DNA from: Burkholderiaceae bacterium
GTDB lineage: Bacteria; Pseudomonadota; Gammaproteobacteria; Burkholderiales; Burkholderiaceae_C
Direction: 5' to 3'
DNA: 45,350 nt
NCBI GenBank assembly: GCA_022072045.1
Contig: JAJVIL010000040.1
Coordinates: forward strand, 1-45,350
The first letter of the stretch is position 1, and every line of letters begins with the position of its first letter. Position numbers and translations under genes: made by a program. Below, one piece after another: positions 10,144 through 21,042 of the stretch. The notes under the pieces were generated by a model. The model had not been told where the DNA came from, searched no databases, and was given only the letters and a program-made list of their open reading frames with translations.

Positions 10144-10761
10144 CTAACGGCTGAGGCCGCGCGTGACCAACTCCCGCAGACGCGCGAGCTGACCGTGGAA
10201 GAAATGGCCGACACCGGGCAACACCACCACCGGCAAACCCTGCGGGCGTGCCCAGTCCAAGGTGGCCTTCAGCGGCACCACATCGTCGGCCTCGCCATGG
10301 ATCACCAGCGAGTCGGCCGGCACTGGCGGCACTACAAAGGTAGAGGTCGCGGGGCCCACCAGTACCACGCGTTGCACCGGTGCGCCGGCTGCGGCCAGCC
10401 GCGCAGCGGCTTGCGCTGCAACGTATCCGCCGAACGAGAAGCCGCCGAGCGCCAGCGGCAGGGCCGGATCGCGCTGCGCCGCCACCACGGCGAGCGCGTC
10501 GTCGACTTCGCCCTTGCCACCATCCCACTGCCCTTCGGACGCGCCGACGCCGCGGAAGTTGAAGCGCACGGCGCGCCAGCCGAGCTGCGCGAACGTGCGC
10601 GCCAGCGTCTGGATCACCTTGTTGTCCATCGTGCCGCCGTGCAGCGGATGCGGATGGCAAAGCACCGCGACGCCGCGCAGCGCGCCCTCGGGCGTCTGGA
10701 TGGAGGCTTCGATGCGGCCGGCCGGACCGGCGATGTCCGCGCGGGTGCTCGGCACGGTCAT
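10144..10761 (-). CDS. Alpha/beta hydrolase
   Basis: 205 aa; CHPHPLHGGTMDNKVIQTLARTFAQLGWRAVRFNFRGVGASEG and nucleophile-elbow-like GGFSFGGY. Confidence 0.9.
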   Translation of the reverse strand: MTVPSTRADIAGPAGRIEASIQTPEGALRGVAVLCHPHPLHGGTMDNKVIQTLARTFAQLGWRAVRFNFRGVGASEGQWDGGKGEVDDALAVVAAQRDPALPLALGGFSFGGYVAAQAAARLAAAGAPVQRVVLVGPATSTFVVPPVPADSLVIHGEADDVVPLKATLDWARPQGLPVVVLPGVGHFFHGQLARLRELVTRGLSR

Positions 10762-11087
10762 CAGCGCCCGATCGATGCGGGCAACAGCAGGCGTTCGACC
10801 ACGCGACCGTTCTTCAGATGCGACTCGACGATCTCGTCGATGTCGTGCTGATCGACATAGCTGTACCAGACCGCCTCTGGGTAGACCACCGCCACCGGGG
10901 CGCCGGCACAGCGATCCATGCAGCCCGCCTTGTTGACGCGCACGCCGCCGGGGCCGGCCAATCCGAGCGCCTTGACGCGCGCCTTGCAGTGGTCGAGTGC
11001 GGCCTGCGGCTGGTGCTGCGCGCAGCAGGCCTCACCGTTGGTGCGCTCGTTGAGGCAAAAGAAGATGTGGTGCTTGTAGTAACTCAT
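10761..11087 (-). CDS. (2Fe-2S) thioredoxin-like ferredoxin
   Basis: 108 aa; YKHHIFFCLNERTNGEACC...VRVNKAGCMDRCAGAPVAVVYPEAVWY. Confidence 0.9.
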   Translation of the reverse strand: MSYYKHHIFFCLNERTNGEACCAQHQPQAALDHCKARVKALGLAGPGGVRVNKAGCMDRCAGAPVAVVYPEAVWYSYVDQHDIDEIVESHLKNGRVVERLLLPASIGR

Positions 11088-11153
11088 GTGGAGATTGCAG
11101 CGCGGACCACGGCTGCCGGCGCATTGTAGGGATGCACTTCGCGCGTCGAAGTT

Positions 11154-12278
11154 TCACTCGCGTCCGGCGCTCTGGCGCAGAAGCCACAGTGTGGTCACGT
11201 ACGGCCACCACCAGCCGATCCACTGTGCCAGGCCGTGAAAGCGAATGAAACGCCCCTGCTCCCAGCCGTGCAAGCTGGCCGCGAAGTAGGGGTCCGCGGG
11301 TGCCTGCGCCACCAAGCCGACACCGGCAGTGACCACCACCAGCCCGAGCGCGGCGGCCGTGCGTCGGCCACAGCTCAGCAGCAGCACCGCCAGCACCAGG
11401 CCCAGCCCGATCCCGCCGAGACTGCTGACTGTGCACCAGGCGAGCGCGTGCTGCGGGCCGAAGTTCAACGCAGTCGACAACGTGGTGACACCGAAGCCGA
11501 GCGCGGTGGCGCCGAGTGCCATCCACAGCCGCCGGATGCCGGGACGCGCCATGCTGTAGGTCACCAGGCACGGCCCGAGCAAGCCCAGCGCCACCGCCAG
11601 CAGTTCGGCCACCGACGACAGGCGCGCCTCTGGCGGCGGCCCCGCCGCGAGCCAGCGCGCCAGCGGCTCGGCCACGGCCAACTCGCTGAACGCTTCGGCC
11701 AGAACGTCGCGTACCCGTTCCCAAACCTGGCCCAGGCCGAGCGCTACCGGGGTCGGAAACAGCAGCGCCAGCGGCCACAGCGCAAGCAACGTCAAGCCGC
11801 TGCGACTGCGCTGCGCGAACCACAATTCGCCGGTGCGGTGCGCCCAAGTGAGCGCGTGTGTCCGCGCCAGGCCGAGGCCGAGCAGCGAGCCAGCGGCCGC
11901 ACCGCCCGTGTTGAGCAGCCAGTCGAGGGACGACGGCACGCGCTGCGGCAACAGGTGCTGTCCGACCTCGAGCACGTACGAAAGCAGAGCGCACAGCACG
12001 GTGGCATCGCGCAGGGCCGCCGCGCCGCTCGTGTGCCGTTGCCTCATGGCGAGAACCAGCAACATGCCCGGCGGCATGTAGCCGAGCAGGTTCGACACGA
12101 CGTCGAACGTGCTGTGCCTGCTCGGCCAGGGCAACCGCAGCAGCGCCCAGCCCGCTTCGCCGACGGGCCAGCGCCAGCCGGTGAACGGAAACCAGCTCGC
12201 GTAGACGATCAACGCCACCCAGCCCGCCAGCAACAGCACGACCAGCGCGCTGCGCCCGCCGTCGACAGAGGCTTTCAC
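11154..12278 (-). CDS. VanZ-like family membrane protein
   Basis: WFPFTGWRWP...FDVVSNLLGYMPPGMLL...LEVGQHLLPQRVPSSLDWLLNTGGAAAGSLLG; GTG start (VKASVDGG) chosen inside ORF 11154..12353 so it does not overlap hemJ. Confidence 0.82.
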   Translation of the reverse strand: MKASVDGGRSALVVLLLAGWVALIVYASWFPFTGWRWPVGEAGWALLRLPWPSRHSTFDVVSNLLGYMPPGMLLVLAMRQRHTSGAAALRDATVLCALLSYVLEVGQHLLPQRVPSSLDWLLNTGGAAAGSLLGLGLARTHALTWAHRTGELWFAQRSRSGLTLLALWPLALLFPTPVALGLGQVWERVRDVLAEAFSELAVAEPLARWLAAGPPPEARLSSVAELLAVALGLLGPCLVTYSMARPGIRRLWMALGATALGFGVTTLSTALNFGPQHALAWCTVSSLGGIGLGLVLAVLLLSCGRRTAAALGLVVVTAGVGLVAQAPADPYFAASLHGWEQGRFIRFHGLAQWIGWWWPYVTTLWLLRQSAGRE

Positions 12279-12282
12279 CGGC

Positions 12283-12723
12283 TCACAGCGGCTTGACCAC
12301 CACCAGCACCACGATCGCCGCGAAAAGCACGATCGCGACCTCGTTGAACGCACGCAACCAACGCTCGCTGCGCTGGTTGCGCATGCGCTCGAACCCCTGG
12401 AGCAACCTGCCGCACGCGTGTTGATAGCCGACGGCGGCGACCACCAGCACCAGCTTGAGGTCGAGCCACGTGTGTGCGAACCCTCGCCAGGTCGCGAAGC
12501 CGAGCCACAGCCACAAGCCGAAGATCAGCGCCAGCACCATCAGCAGGTTGGCAAAGCGATACAGCCGCCGCGACATCAGCAGCAAGCGCTCGCGCTCGGC
12601 GTGACTGTCGGCAGCCACCCCGGCGAGATTGACGAGCAGTCGGGGCAGGTAGAACATGCCCGCGAACCAGCTGGCGACGAACACGAGGTGAATCGCCTTG
12701 AGCCACAGATATCCCGTGTCCAT
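12283..12723 (-). CDS. hemJ: CopD/HemJ-type protoporphyrinogen oxidase candidate
   Basis: 146 aa membrane protein MDTGYLWLKAIHLVFVASWFAGMFYLPRLLVN...LDLKLVLVVAAVGYQHA; divergent neighbour of hemB. Confidence 0.78.
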   Translation of the reverse strand: MDTGYLWLKAIHLVFVASWFAGMFYLPRLLVNLAGVAADSHAERERLLLMSRRLYRFANLLMVLALIFGLWLWLGFATWRGFAHTWLDLKLVLVVAAVGYQHACGRLLQGFERMRNQRSERWLRAFNEVAIVLFAAIVVLVVVKPL

Positions 12724-12783
12724 GACGCGCGATTATCGAGGCCGTGCCGGTGCCGGCGCTTCGCACGTTGCGCGGCTTTCGGG

Positions 12784-12816
12784 GCAAAAAGAACCCCGAT
12801 CATCGGGATCGGGGTT
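12784..12816 (-). terminator. Rho-independent terminator
   Basis: Minus strand AACCCCGAT-CCCGATG-ATCGGGGTT followed by CTTTTTG: perfect 9-bp stem, 7-nt loop, T-tract. Confidence 0.85.
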
Positions 12817-12897
12817 GCAAGCCCTATCGCTGTATCGCGCTAAGGCACCTGCTCAGGGAGGAAAAGCAGGGAACGACAGCCTTGCAGCTATCATTCG
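12784..12897 (-). ncRNA. Candidate structured small RNA (or hemJ leader) with anti-SD loop
   Basis: Nested pairings in order GCAAG/CTTGC (12817-12821 with 12881-12885), ACAGC/GCTGT (12829-12833 with 12876-12880), CCTGCT/AGCAGG (12848-12853 with 12865-12870); minus-strand loop TTTCCTCCCTG; ends in terminator. 5' end inferred from TAGGAT at 12904-12909. Confidence 0.6.
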
Positions 12898-12941
12898 CGG
12901 GCGATCCTAGCAGAGCGATGTCCCGGTGTGACTCCGCGTAA

Positions 12942-13997
<1,056 letters not shown>

Positions 13998-14015
13998 GCC
14001 GCGCGCGCCGCGTGT

Positions 14016-14453
14016 TCAGCGGTAGGGATCGCCGAAGCCGAGCCCGGCCAGCACCTCGACCTCGCGCGCGCGCATGCGTCGCTCGTCTCGCACGCGCTCG
14101 TGATCCATGCCCTGGGCATGCAGCGCGCCGTGCACCAGCAGGTGCGCATAGTGGGCTGCGAGGTCGATGCCGCGCTCGCGCGCTTCGCGCTCGACCACCG
14201 GGGCCGCCAGCACGAGGTCGGCCACCACGACCGGCCGCTGCTGATAGCCGAAGGTCAGGACGTTGGTCGCGTAATCGTGCTGACGGTACTGGCGATTGAG
14301 CGCGCGCCCCTCGTCGACGCCGACGATACGCACCGTCAGTTCGGCCGGCGTGTCGAGGCTGGCGCACAGCCAGCGCAGCACGCGGTGGCGCGGCAGCAGC
14401 GCGCGATGGCGCGCGTCGGCGAACTGCAGCGACAGGCGCAGTGCCGGCTTCAC
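14016..14453 (-). CDS. ybeY: Endoribonuclease YbeY
   Basis: 145 aa; HLLVHGALHAQGMDHE matches the UPF0054 zinc motif HxxxHxxxxxxH; overlaps phoH. Confidence 0.94.
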   Translation of the reverse strand: MKPALRLSLQFADARHRALLPRHRVLRWLCASLDTPAELTVRIVGVDEGRALNRQYRQHDYATNVLTFGYQQRPVVVADLVLAAPVVEREARERGIDLAAHYAHLLVHGALHAQGMDHERVRDERRMRAREVEVLAGLGFGDPYR

Positions 14454-15406
14454 CGCGGCTCGCGATCGGCGCGCGCGCGGTCGTAGGCATCGACGATGCG
14501 CGCCACCAGCGGGTGACGCACCACGTCGGCCGCGGTGAAGTGCGTGAACGCCACCCCGGGCACCCCGTGCAGCACGTCGCGCGCATCGAGCAGCCCGCTG
14601 GCGACGCCACGCGGCAGGTCGATCTGGCTCACGTCACCGGTCACCACCGCCTTGGCACCGAAACCGATGCGGGTGAGGAACATCTTCATCTGCTCGGGCG
14701 TGGTGTTCTGCGCCTCGTCGAGGATCACGAACGCGTGGTTGAGCGTGCGCCCGCGCATGAATGCCAGCGGCGCGATCTCCAGCGTGCCACGCTCGAACGC
14801 CTTGGTCACGCGCTCCAGGCCCATCAGGTCGTAGAGCGCGTCGTACAGCGGGCGCAGGTACGGGTCGACCTTCTGCGCCAGGTCGCCGGGCAGGAAGCCC
14901 AGCCGCTCGCCGGCCTCGACGGCCGGCCGCGTCAGCACGATGCGCTGCACCGTGCTGCGCTCGAGCGCATCGACCGCGCACGCCACCGCGAGAAAGGTCT
15001 TGCCGGTGCCCGCGGGCCCGATGCCGAAGCTCAGGTCGTGCGCCAGGATGTGCCGCAGATACTGCACCTGGTTGGGCGTGCGCCCGGCCAGATCGGCGCG
15101 CCGTGTGTGCAGCACCGGCGACGCGTCAAGATCGCCGGTGCCCGCCGGCGTTGGTCGGGGTGCGTTCACTGCCATCGCCACCGCCTGCGCGTCGAGCGAG
15201 CGACCGGCACGCTCGTAGAGCTCGCGCAGCGCCGCCAGCGCCGCCTCGGCGCGCGCCTTCGGACCATCGACGCGAAACGCACCCAGCCGACGGGTGATGC
15301 GCACATCGAACGCCGCCTCGATGGTGCGCAGGTGCGCATCTGTGGGCCCGCACAAGTGGGCCAGCCGGCGGTTGTCGATCGGCGTGAACTCGTGGCGCAG
15401 GATCAT
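14450..15406 (-). CDS. PhoH family protein (PhoH-like ATPase)
   Basis: [16 protein letters not shown] Walker [22 protein letters not shown]; start at MILRHEF inside ORF 14450..15631. Confidence 0.94.
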   Translation of the reverse strand: MILRHEFTPIDNRRLAHLCGPTDAHLRTIEAAFDVRITRRLGAFRVDGPKARAEAALAALRELYERAGRSLDAQAVAMAVNAPRPTPAGTGDLDASPVLHTRRADLAGRTPNQVQYLRHILAHDLSFGIGPAGTGKTFLAVACAVDALERSTVQRIVLTRPAVEAGERLGFLPGDLAQKVDPYLRPLYDALYDLMGLERVTKAFERGTLEIAPLAFMRGRTLNHAFVILDEAQNTTPEQMKMFLTRIGFGAKAVVTGDVSQIDLPRGVASGLLDARDVLHGVPGVAFTHFTAADVVRHPLVARIVDAYDRARADREPR

Positions 15407-15515
15407 TGCAGGCAGCGGGCGCGGCGCGCCATTTTCACGCCAACGACACGACGCTGCGCAGCCTCGTGTGCGGCGGCGGCAGACGCGCCATCTGCATGCT
15501 GCACAATCCCTCGCC

Positions 15516-17399
15516 GTGCAAGCGACACGACGCCGGCGACGCGCACCGCCCCTCGGAGCGTGGTGGGCGCTGGTGCTGGCCATGTGGGTGAGCTGGGTCG
15601 CACCCGCGGGTGCGCAGACGCTGCGCTTCACGCAGGCCCGCTCGGTCGCCGCCGATACCGAGTACTTCCCCGACCTGCCTCAGGTGCGAACGGTCGCGCT
15701 GCCAGACGACTGGGCCGATTCGCGACCCGACCAGAAGGGCCCGGTGTGGTATCGCGTCGCGTTCGACGCCGAGCCGTTGCGCGCCAGCGGCGAACTGCTC
15801 GCGTTGTACATCGAGCGCGCCTGCAGCGCGGTGGCGATCCGGCTCAACGGCAAGCTGGTGCACCTGTCGGGCCGGCTCACCGAGCCGGTGTCGCGCAACT
15901 GCCAGCGGCCGCTGCTGGTGTCGCTGCCGATCGCGTGGATGCAGCCGCGCAACAACCAGCTCGACCTGAAGCTGATGGGCTACCCGCTGCGCGAGGTGGC
16001 GTCGCGCCAGCGTGCGGGCGGCCTGTCGGCGATCGAACTCGGCCCGCACGCCGCGCTGGCGAGCAAACAGGGCTGGCGCATGCTGGTGCTGATCCGCGTG
16101 CCCGAGGTGATCAGCGGCAGCCTGTTGCTGGTGGGCTGCCTGATCTTCGCGATGGGCTGGCTCAACCGCTCGCAGAGCTTTCTGGCCCACTACGGCGCGC
16201 TGCTGATCGGCTGGGCGCTGGTGCTGTCGCGCCAGTGGGCTTCGGACCTGCCGTGGCCCAACGCAAGTTCGGAGTTCCTGCTCGCGATCCTGGCGTCGTT
16301 CGTGACGATGGCGGCGGTGCAGTTCCTGCTGCGCTACGGTGGCGAGCGCCGGCGCTGGGTCGACATCGGGCTGCCCGCGCAGTGCGTCGTGATGCCCTTG
16401 ACGCTGCTGGTGGCCGGCGCGCCGCATCTGCATGCGATGGCCACCTTCTGGTACGTCGTGCTCGCGGTCGAGGTCGGCGCCGCTGCGCTGCTGTACCTGC
16501 GCAAGCTGTGGCAGCAACGGCGCACGCAGTTCTGGCCGATGGCGACGCTGGCCGCGCTGATGGGGCTGGCCGCGCTGGTGGAGTTCAGTGCGCAGCAGGT
16601 CGGCGTCGACCTGCGCATCGTCGCCACGGCGCAGATCGTGCCGCCGCTGCTGTTCATGGCGCTGGGCATGCGCATGGTGCAGCAATACGGCCGCCAACTG
16701 CGCGACGCTCAGCACGACCGGGCCGAGTTGGAGCGCCGCGTGCACGAGGCCTCGCAGCAGATCGAGCGCAACTTCGCGCAACTCGCCGACCTCAAGGTCG
16801 AGCAGGTGACGCAGCAGGAGCGCAAGCGCATCGCCGCCGACCTGCACGACGACCTCGGCGCCAAGCTGCTGACGATCGTGCACACCAGCGACAACGAGCG
16901 CATCTCCACGCTGGCGCGCGAGGCGCTGGAGGAGATGCGACTGTCGGTGCGCGGCCTCACCGGCAAGCCCGTGCCGCTGGTCAACGCGCTGGGCGACTGG
17001 CGCGCGGAGTTCGTGCTGCGACTGTCGCAGGCCGGCGTCGACGGCTCGTGGCACGCCCCGGCCGACGACGACGTGCCGCAGCTTCTGTCGGCGCGCGCGT
17101 TCGTGCAGACCACACGCGTGCTGCGCGAGGCGGTGAGCAACATCATCAAGCACAGCGGTGCGTCGCGTTGCAGCGTGCGCTGCACCATCGCCGAAGGCGA
17201 CTTTCAGGTCGTGATCCAGGACAACGGCAAGGGCATTCCGCTGGAGCTCGACGGTCGGCTCGACCGCGGCCACGGCATGGCCAGCATGAAGCACCGTGCC
17301 AAGCAGTTGCAGGGCCAATGTCTCGTCGAGTCCGGCCCCGGCTACGGGACCGTGATCCGCCTCACGATTCCGCTGGACAGGCACCTCGCCGCGGCCTGA
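15516..17399 (+). CDS. Two-component sensor histidine kinase with N-terminal sensor and 7TM region
   Basis: Signal peptide, extracytoplasmic beta-rich region, multiple TM segments, RIAADLHDDLGAKLL (HisKA_3-like), EAVSNIIKHSGA and DNGKGIPLELDGRLDRGHGMASMKHRA; GTG start. Confidence 0.88.
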   Translation: MQATRRRRRAPPLGAWWALVLAMWVSWVAPAGAQTLRFTQARSVAADTEYFPDLPQVRTVALPDDWADSRPDQKGPVWYRVAFDAEPLRASGELLALYIERACSAVAIRLNGKLVHLSGRLTEPVSRNCQRPLLVSLPIAWMQPRNNQLDLKLMGYPLREVASRQRAGGLSAIELGPHAALASKQGWRMLVLIRVPEVISGSLLLVGCLIFAMGWLNRSQSFLAHYGALLIGWALVLSRQWASDLPWPNASSEFLLAILASFVTMAAVQFLLRYGGERRRWVDIGLPAQCVVMPLTLLVAGAPHLHAMATFWYVVLAVEVGAAALLYLRKLWQQRRTQFWPMATLAALMGLAALVEFSAQQVGVDLRIVATAQIVPPLLFMALGMRMVQQYGRQLRDAQHDRAELERRVHEASQQIERNFAQLADLKVEQVTQQERKRIAADLHDDLGAKLLTIVHTSDNERISTLAREALEEMRLSVRGLTGKPVPLVNALGDWRAEFVLRLSQAGVDGSWHAPADDDVPQLLSARAFVQTTRVLREAVSNIIKHSGASRCSVRCTIAEGDFQVVIQDNGKGIPLELDGRLDRGHGMASMKHRAKQLQGQCLVESGPGYGTVIRLTIPLDRHLAAA

Positions 17400-17441
17400 G
17401 CGGCTGTTACGATTCTTCGGTTCATCACCCGCGGAGGCACG

Positions 17442-18095
17442 ATGAAGAACATCCTGCTGCTCGAAGACCTGCCCGAGATCCGCTCCTGGTTGAAGACCCT
17501 GGTGACGCAGGTCTTCCCCGGCGCGCAGATCGTCGAGTGTGCGCGCGTGCACGACGCTCTGGCTCAGGTATCGGCGCAGAAGTTCGAGCTGGCGCTGATC
17601 GATCTCGGGCTGCCCGACGGCACCGGCGTCGACGTGGTGTCGGCGCTGCGCGAGTCGCAGCCCGACGCGCAGTCGGTGATCGTGACGATTCACGACGACG
17701 ACGACCACCTGTTCCCGGCGCTGCAGGCCGGCGCGTTCGGCTACATCCTGAAGGAGCAGTCGCGCGAACTGATCACCGAGCAGTTGCAGCGCATCAGTCA
17801 GGGCGAGCCCCCGCTGTCGCCGTCGATCGCGCGCAAGGTCATCGCCTACTTCGCGGCGCAGGCCAAGCCGCAGGCCAACGCGCTGCCGCACGTGCAGCTC
17901 ACCGAGCGCGAGAGCGAGGTGCTGCTGCGCGTGGCCAAGGGCTTCACGCTGCCCGAGATCGGTGTGCAGCTCGGGCTGAGCCGGCACACGATCGCCGACT
18001 ACGTGAAGCAGATCTACCGCAAGCTCAACGTCAGCTCGCGCGCCGAGGCGGCGCTCGAGGCACAACGGCTGGGCCTGTTCGGCCGCTCGCGCTGA
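17442..18095 (+). CDS. NarL/FixJ (LuxR-type) response regulator
   Basis: Receiver [64 protein letters not shown]; directly follows histidine kinase. Confidence 0.94.
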   Translation: MKNILLLEDLPEIRSWLKTLVTQVFPGAQIVECARVHDALAQVSAQKFELALIDLGLPDGTGVDVVSALRESQPDAQSVIVTIHDDDDHLFPALQAGAFGYILKEQSRELITEQLQRISQGEPPLSPSIARKVIAYFAAQAKPQANALPHVQLTERESEVLLRVAKGFTLPEIGVQLGLSRHTIADYVKQIYRKLNVSSRAEAALEAQRLGLFGRSR

Positions 18096-18145
18096 ACCCG
18101 CCGCGCCGCGCGCGGCGTACGCGGCGGCAACGATAATCGCCGGCC

Positions 18146-18718
18146 ATGATCGGTCGGCTCACGGGCACGCTCGCCGAGAAGGCGCCGCCGCAGGTGCTGC
18201 TCGACGTCGGCGGCGTCGGCTACGAGCTGGACGTGCCGATGAGCACGTTCTACAACCTGCCGGCGCTCGGCGAGCGTCTGACGCTGTTGACCCACCTGGT
18301 GGTGCGCGAAGACGCGCACCTGCTGTACGGCTTCGGCAGCGCAGGCGAACGCGCGACCTTCCGGCAGCTCATCCGCATCGCCGGCATCGGCCCGCGCACC
18401 GCGCTGGCCATCCTGTCAGGCCTGTCGGTGAGCGAGCTGGCGCAGGCCGTGTCGCGCCAGGACAACGCACGGCTGGTCAAGGTGCCGGGCATCGGCAAGA
18501 AGACCGCCGAGCGGCTGCTGCTCGAGCTGAAGGACAAGCTGGCCCCCGACCTGGCCGGCGCGGCCGCGGTGACCAGCGACGCACAGGCCGACATCGTGCA
18601 GGCGCTGCTGGCGCTGGGCTACAACGAGCGCGAAGCCGGCGCCGCGCTCAAGCACCTGCCGCCCGACATCGCGGTGGCCGACGGCATCAAGCAGGCACTG
18701 CGCGCGCTGTCGCGCTGA
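18146..18718 (+). CDS. ruvA: Holliday junction branch migration protein RuvA
   Basis: MIGRLTGTL...[14 protein letters not shown]...[13 protein letters not shown]...[20 protein letters not shown]. Confidence 0.97.
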   Translation: MIGRLTGTLAEKAPPQVLLDVGGVGYELDVPMSTFYNLPALGERLTLLTHLVVREDAHLLYGFGSAGERATFRQLIRIAGIGPRTALAILSGLSVSELAQAVSRQDNARLVKVPGIGKKTAERLLLELKDKLAPDLAGAAAVTSDAQADIVQALLALGYNEREAGAALKHLPPDIAVADGIKQALRALSR

Positions 18719-18786
18719 AGGCGCCTGCGCGGCGCTGTCTGCCGATGCACGGCGGCCCTGTTGCACGGTCGGTAGACAATCGCGCC

Positions 18787-19848
18787 ATGGGCATCCAGAC
18801 CGACGACCTCGCCGAGCCCGACGCTGCGCCGCGCACCGTGGGCGCAGCGAGGCAGTCGCCGCAGGAAGAGGCGCTCGAGCGCGCGCTGCGCCCGCGCCAC
18901 CTGGGCGACTACGTCGGCCAGACCAAGACCCGCGAACAGCTCGAGATCTTCATCGGCGCGACCAAGGCGCGCGGCGAGGCGCTCGACCATGTGCTGCTGT
19001 TCGGTCCGCCTGGGCTGGGCAAGACGACGCTGAGCCACATCATCGCCGCCGAACTCGGCGTCAACCTGCGCCACACCTCGGGGCCGGTGCTCGAGAAGCC
19101 GAAGGATCTGGCGGCGATCCTGACCAACCTCGAGCGCAACGACGTGCTGTTCATCGACGAGATCCACCGTCTGTCGCCGGTGGTCGAAGAGATCCTCTAT
19201 CCCGCGCTCGAGGACTACCAGATCGACATCATGATCGGCGAGGGGCCCGCCGCGCGCTCGATCAAGCTCGACCTGCAGCCGTTCACGCTGGTGGGCGCCA
19301 CCACGCGCGCGGGCATGCTGACCAACCCGCTGCGCGACCGCTTCGGCATCGTGGCGCGGCTGGAGTTCTACACGCACGACGAACTGGCGCGCATCGTGCA
19401 CCGCTCGGCGCAACTGCTCGCGGTGCCGATCGACGACGCCGGCGCCGCCGAGGTCGCGCGCCGCGCCCGCGGCACGCCGCGCATCGCCAACCGGTTGCTG
19501 CGCCGCGTGCGCGACTACGCCGAGGTCAAGGCGCAGGGCCGCGTCACGCACACCATCGCCGAGCAGGCGCTGGCGATGCTCGACGTCGACCCACTGGGCC
19601 TCGACGTGATGGACCGCAAACTGCTCGATGCGGTGGTGCACCGTTTCGACGGCGGGCCGGTCGGCCTCGACAACGTGGCCGCCGCGATCGGCGAGGAGCG
19701 CGACACGATCGAGGACGTGATCGAACCCTACCTGATCCAGCAGGGTTATCTGCAGCGCACGCCGCGCGGCCGCGTGGCCACGCTGGCGGCGTACCGGCAC
19801 CTCGGCGCGGTGCCGCCGCAACGTGCCGCCGATCTGTTCGAACCCTAG
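18787..19848 (+). CDS. ruvB: Holliday junction branch migration DNA helicase RuvB
   Basis: [51 protein letters not shown]; start at MGIQTDD. Confidence 0.97.
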   Translation: MGIQTDDLAEPDAAPRTVGAARQSPQEEALERALRPRHLGDYVGQTKTREQLEIFIGATKARGEALDHVLLFGPPGLGKTTLSHIIAAELGVNLRHTSGPVLEKPKDLAAILTNLERNDVLFIDEIHRLSPVVEEILYPALEDYQIDIMIGEGPAARSIKLDLQPFTLVGATTRAGMLTNPLRDRFGIVARLEFYTHDELARIVHRSAQLLAVPIDDAGAAEVARRARGTPRIANRLLRRVRDYAEVKAQGRVTHTIAEQALAMLDVDPLGLDVMDRKLLDAVVHRFDGGPVGLDNVAAAIGEERDTIEDVIEPYLIQQGYLQRTPRGRVATLAAYRHLGAVPPQRAADLFEP

Positions 19849-20966
19849 GGTGCCGAACCCGAGCGGCGTCCTGCCGCAGCGGCGGCGAGATCCCCGCGCC
19901 GGACACCGCTCTCGCCGAGCCGACCCACGAGCCACAGCCCGGCGATGACGAGCGCGACACCACCCAGCAGCGTCGGCGACGACCATTCGTGCGCGAACCA
20001 CAACAGCAGGCACGCGCCCACGAGCAGCGCGACGAACAGCAGCAGCGAGGCCATCTGCGCGCCACGCGACATCGCCGGATCGAAGCGCTGCACCGCCTCG
20101 ATGCGGAACGCCGGCTTCGGGAACCGCTGCGCCACGTCGGCCGGCCGCCAGCCCGGCGGCATGAACCAGATGCGCAGCTTGTCCCACCACGAGCGCGCAC
20201 GCCAGGCGTCGCGCGCCAGCGCCGCGTACACCTCGAAGTTGGCCCACAGCGGGTCGAAGCTGCGCAGCGGCGCGCGCGTGCCGTAGACGCAAGGCTCGTC
20301 GTCGCGCTCCTCCTCGAAGCTGCCGAACAGGCGATCCCACACGATCAGGATGCCGCCGTAGTTGCGGTCGAGGTAGCGGTCGTTCACCGCGTGGTGCACG
20401 CGGTGGTTCGACGGCGAGCAGAACCAGCGGTCGAACCAGCCGAGCTTGCCCACCTGCTGCGTGTGCACCCAGAACTGGTACAGCAGGTCGATCAGCGCCA
20501 CCGTGCCGAACACCAGCGGCGGCACGCCGAGCACCGCCATCGGCAGGTAGAACAGCCAACCCAGCAGCGCGCCGCTGGAGGTCTGGCGCAGCGCCGTCGA
20601 CAGGTTGTAGTCCTCGCTCTGGTGGTGCACCACGTGCGCGGCCCAGAAGATGCCGATGCGGTGCCCCGCGCGATGCAGCCAGTAGTAGCACAGGTCGTAC
20701 AGCAGCAGCGCAGCGAGCCAGACCCAGACCGAGTCGGCCGGCAGCCGCCACAGCGCCACATGTTCGTACGCCGCGGCGTACAGCCCGATCGCCAGCAGCT
20801 TGGTGAACAGACCGACGAGCTGGCTCATCATCCCCAGCCCGACGCTGGCCAGCGCATCGTGCAGGCGGTAGGTGTTGCGGCCGCGAACCAGCCCCACCGT
20901 CAGTTCGAGCGCGATCGCGCCGAGAAAGACCGGCGTGGCGAGCACGATGATCTGCGAGGCGGTCAT
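19845..20966 (-). CDS. Sterol desaturase / fatty acid hydroxylase family protein
   Basis: His clusters [31 protein letters not shown]; start at MTASQIIVL. Confidence 0.93.
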   Translation of the reverse strand: MTASQIIVLATPVFLGAIALELTVGLVRGRNTYRLHDALASVGLGMMSQLVGLFTKLLAIGLYAAAYEHVALWRLPADSVWVWLAALLLYDLCYYWLHRAGHRIGIFWAAHVVHHQSEDYNLSTALRQTSSGALLGWLFYLPMAVLGVPPLVFGTVALIDLLYQFWVHTQQVGKLGWFDRWFCSPSNHRVHHAVNDRYLDRNYGGILIVWDRLFGSFEEERDDEPCVYGTRAPLRSFDPLWANFEVYAALARDAWRARSWWDKLRIWFMPPGWRPADVAQRFPKPAFRIEAVQRFDPAMSRGAQMASLLLFVALLVGACLLLWFAHEWSSPTLLGGVALVIAGLWLVGRLGESGVRRGDLAAAAAGRRSGSAP

Positions 20967-20989
20967 GGTGGGCGAGCGGCAAGCATAAG

Positions 20990-21019
20990 ACAACGCCCCG
21001 GCGCGGGCCGGGGCGTTGT
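20990..21019 (-). terminator. Intrinsic terminator-like hairpin after pilY1
   Basis: ACAACGCCCCGGC (20990-21002) / GCCGGGGCGTTGT (21007-21019): perfect 13-bp stem, 4-nt loop; imperfect T-rich tail CTTATGCTT on minus strand. Confidence 0.7.
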
Positions 21020-21042
21020 GGTTGGCCAAGCCGCCTCGTCGA

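Noticed and set aside
18098-18127. CCGCCGCG...CGCGGCGG hairpin between response regulator and ruvA
   Set aside because: GC-rich stem without T-tract in a very GC-rich context; could be chance.
14441-18136. 1231-aa plus-strand ORF (and the 876-aa antisense ORF 15435..18065)
   Set aside because: Out-of-frame or antisense reading of phoH, the histidine kinase and response regulator; composition is R/A/H/Q-rich with no recognisable domain, typical of spurious ORFs in high-GC DNA.
18619-20982. 787-aa minus-strand ORF across ruvB and sterol desaturase
   Set aside because: Antisense or frame-shifted shadow of ruvB and the desaturase; both true frames carry unambiguous family motifs.
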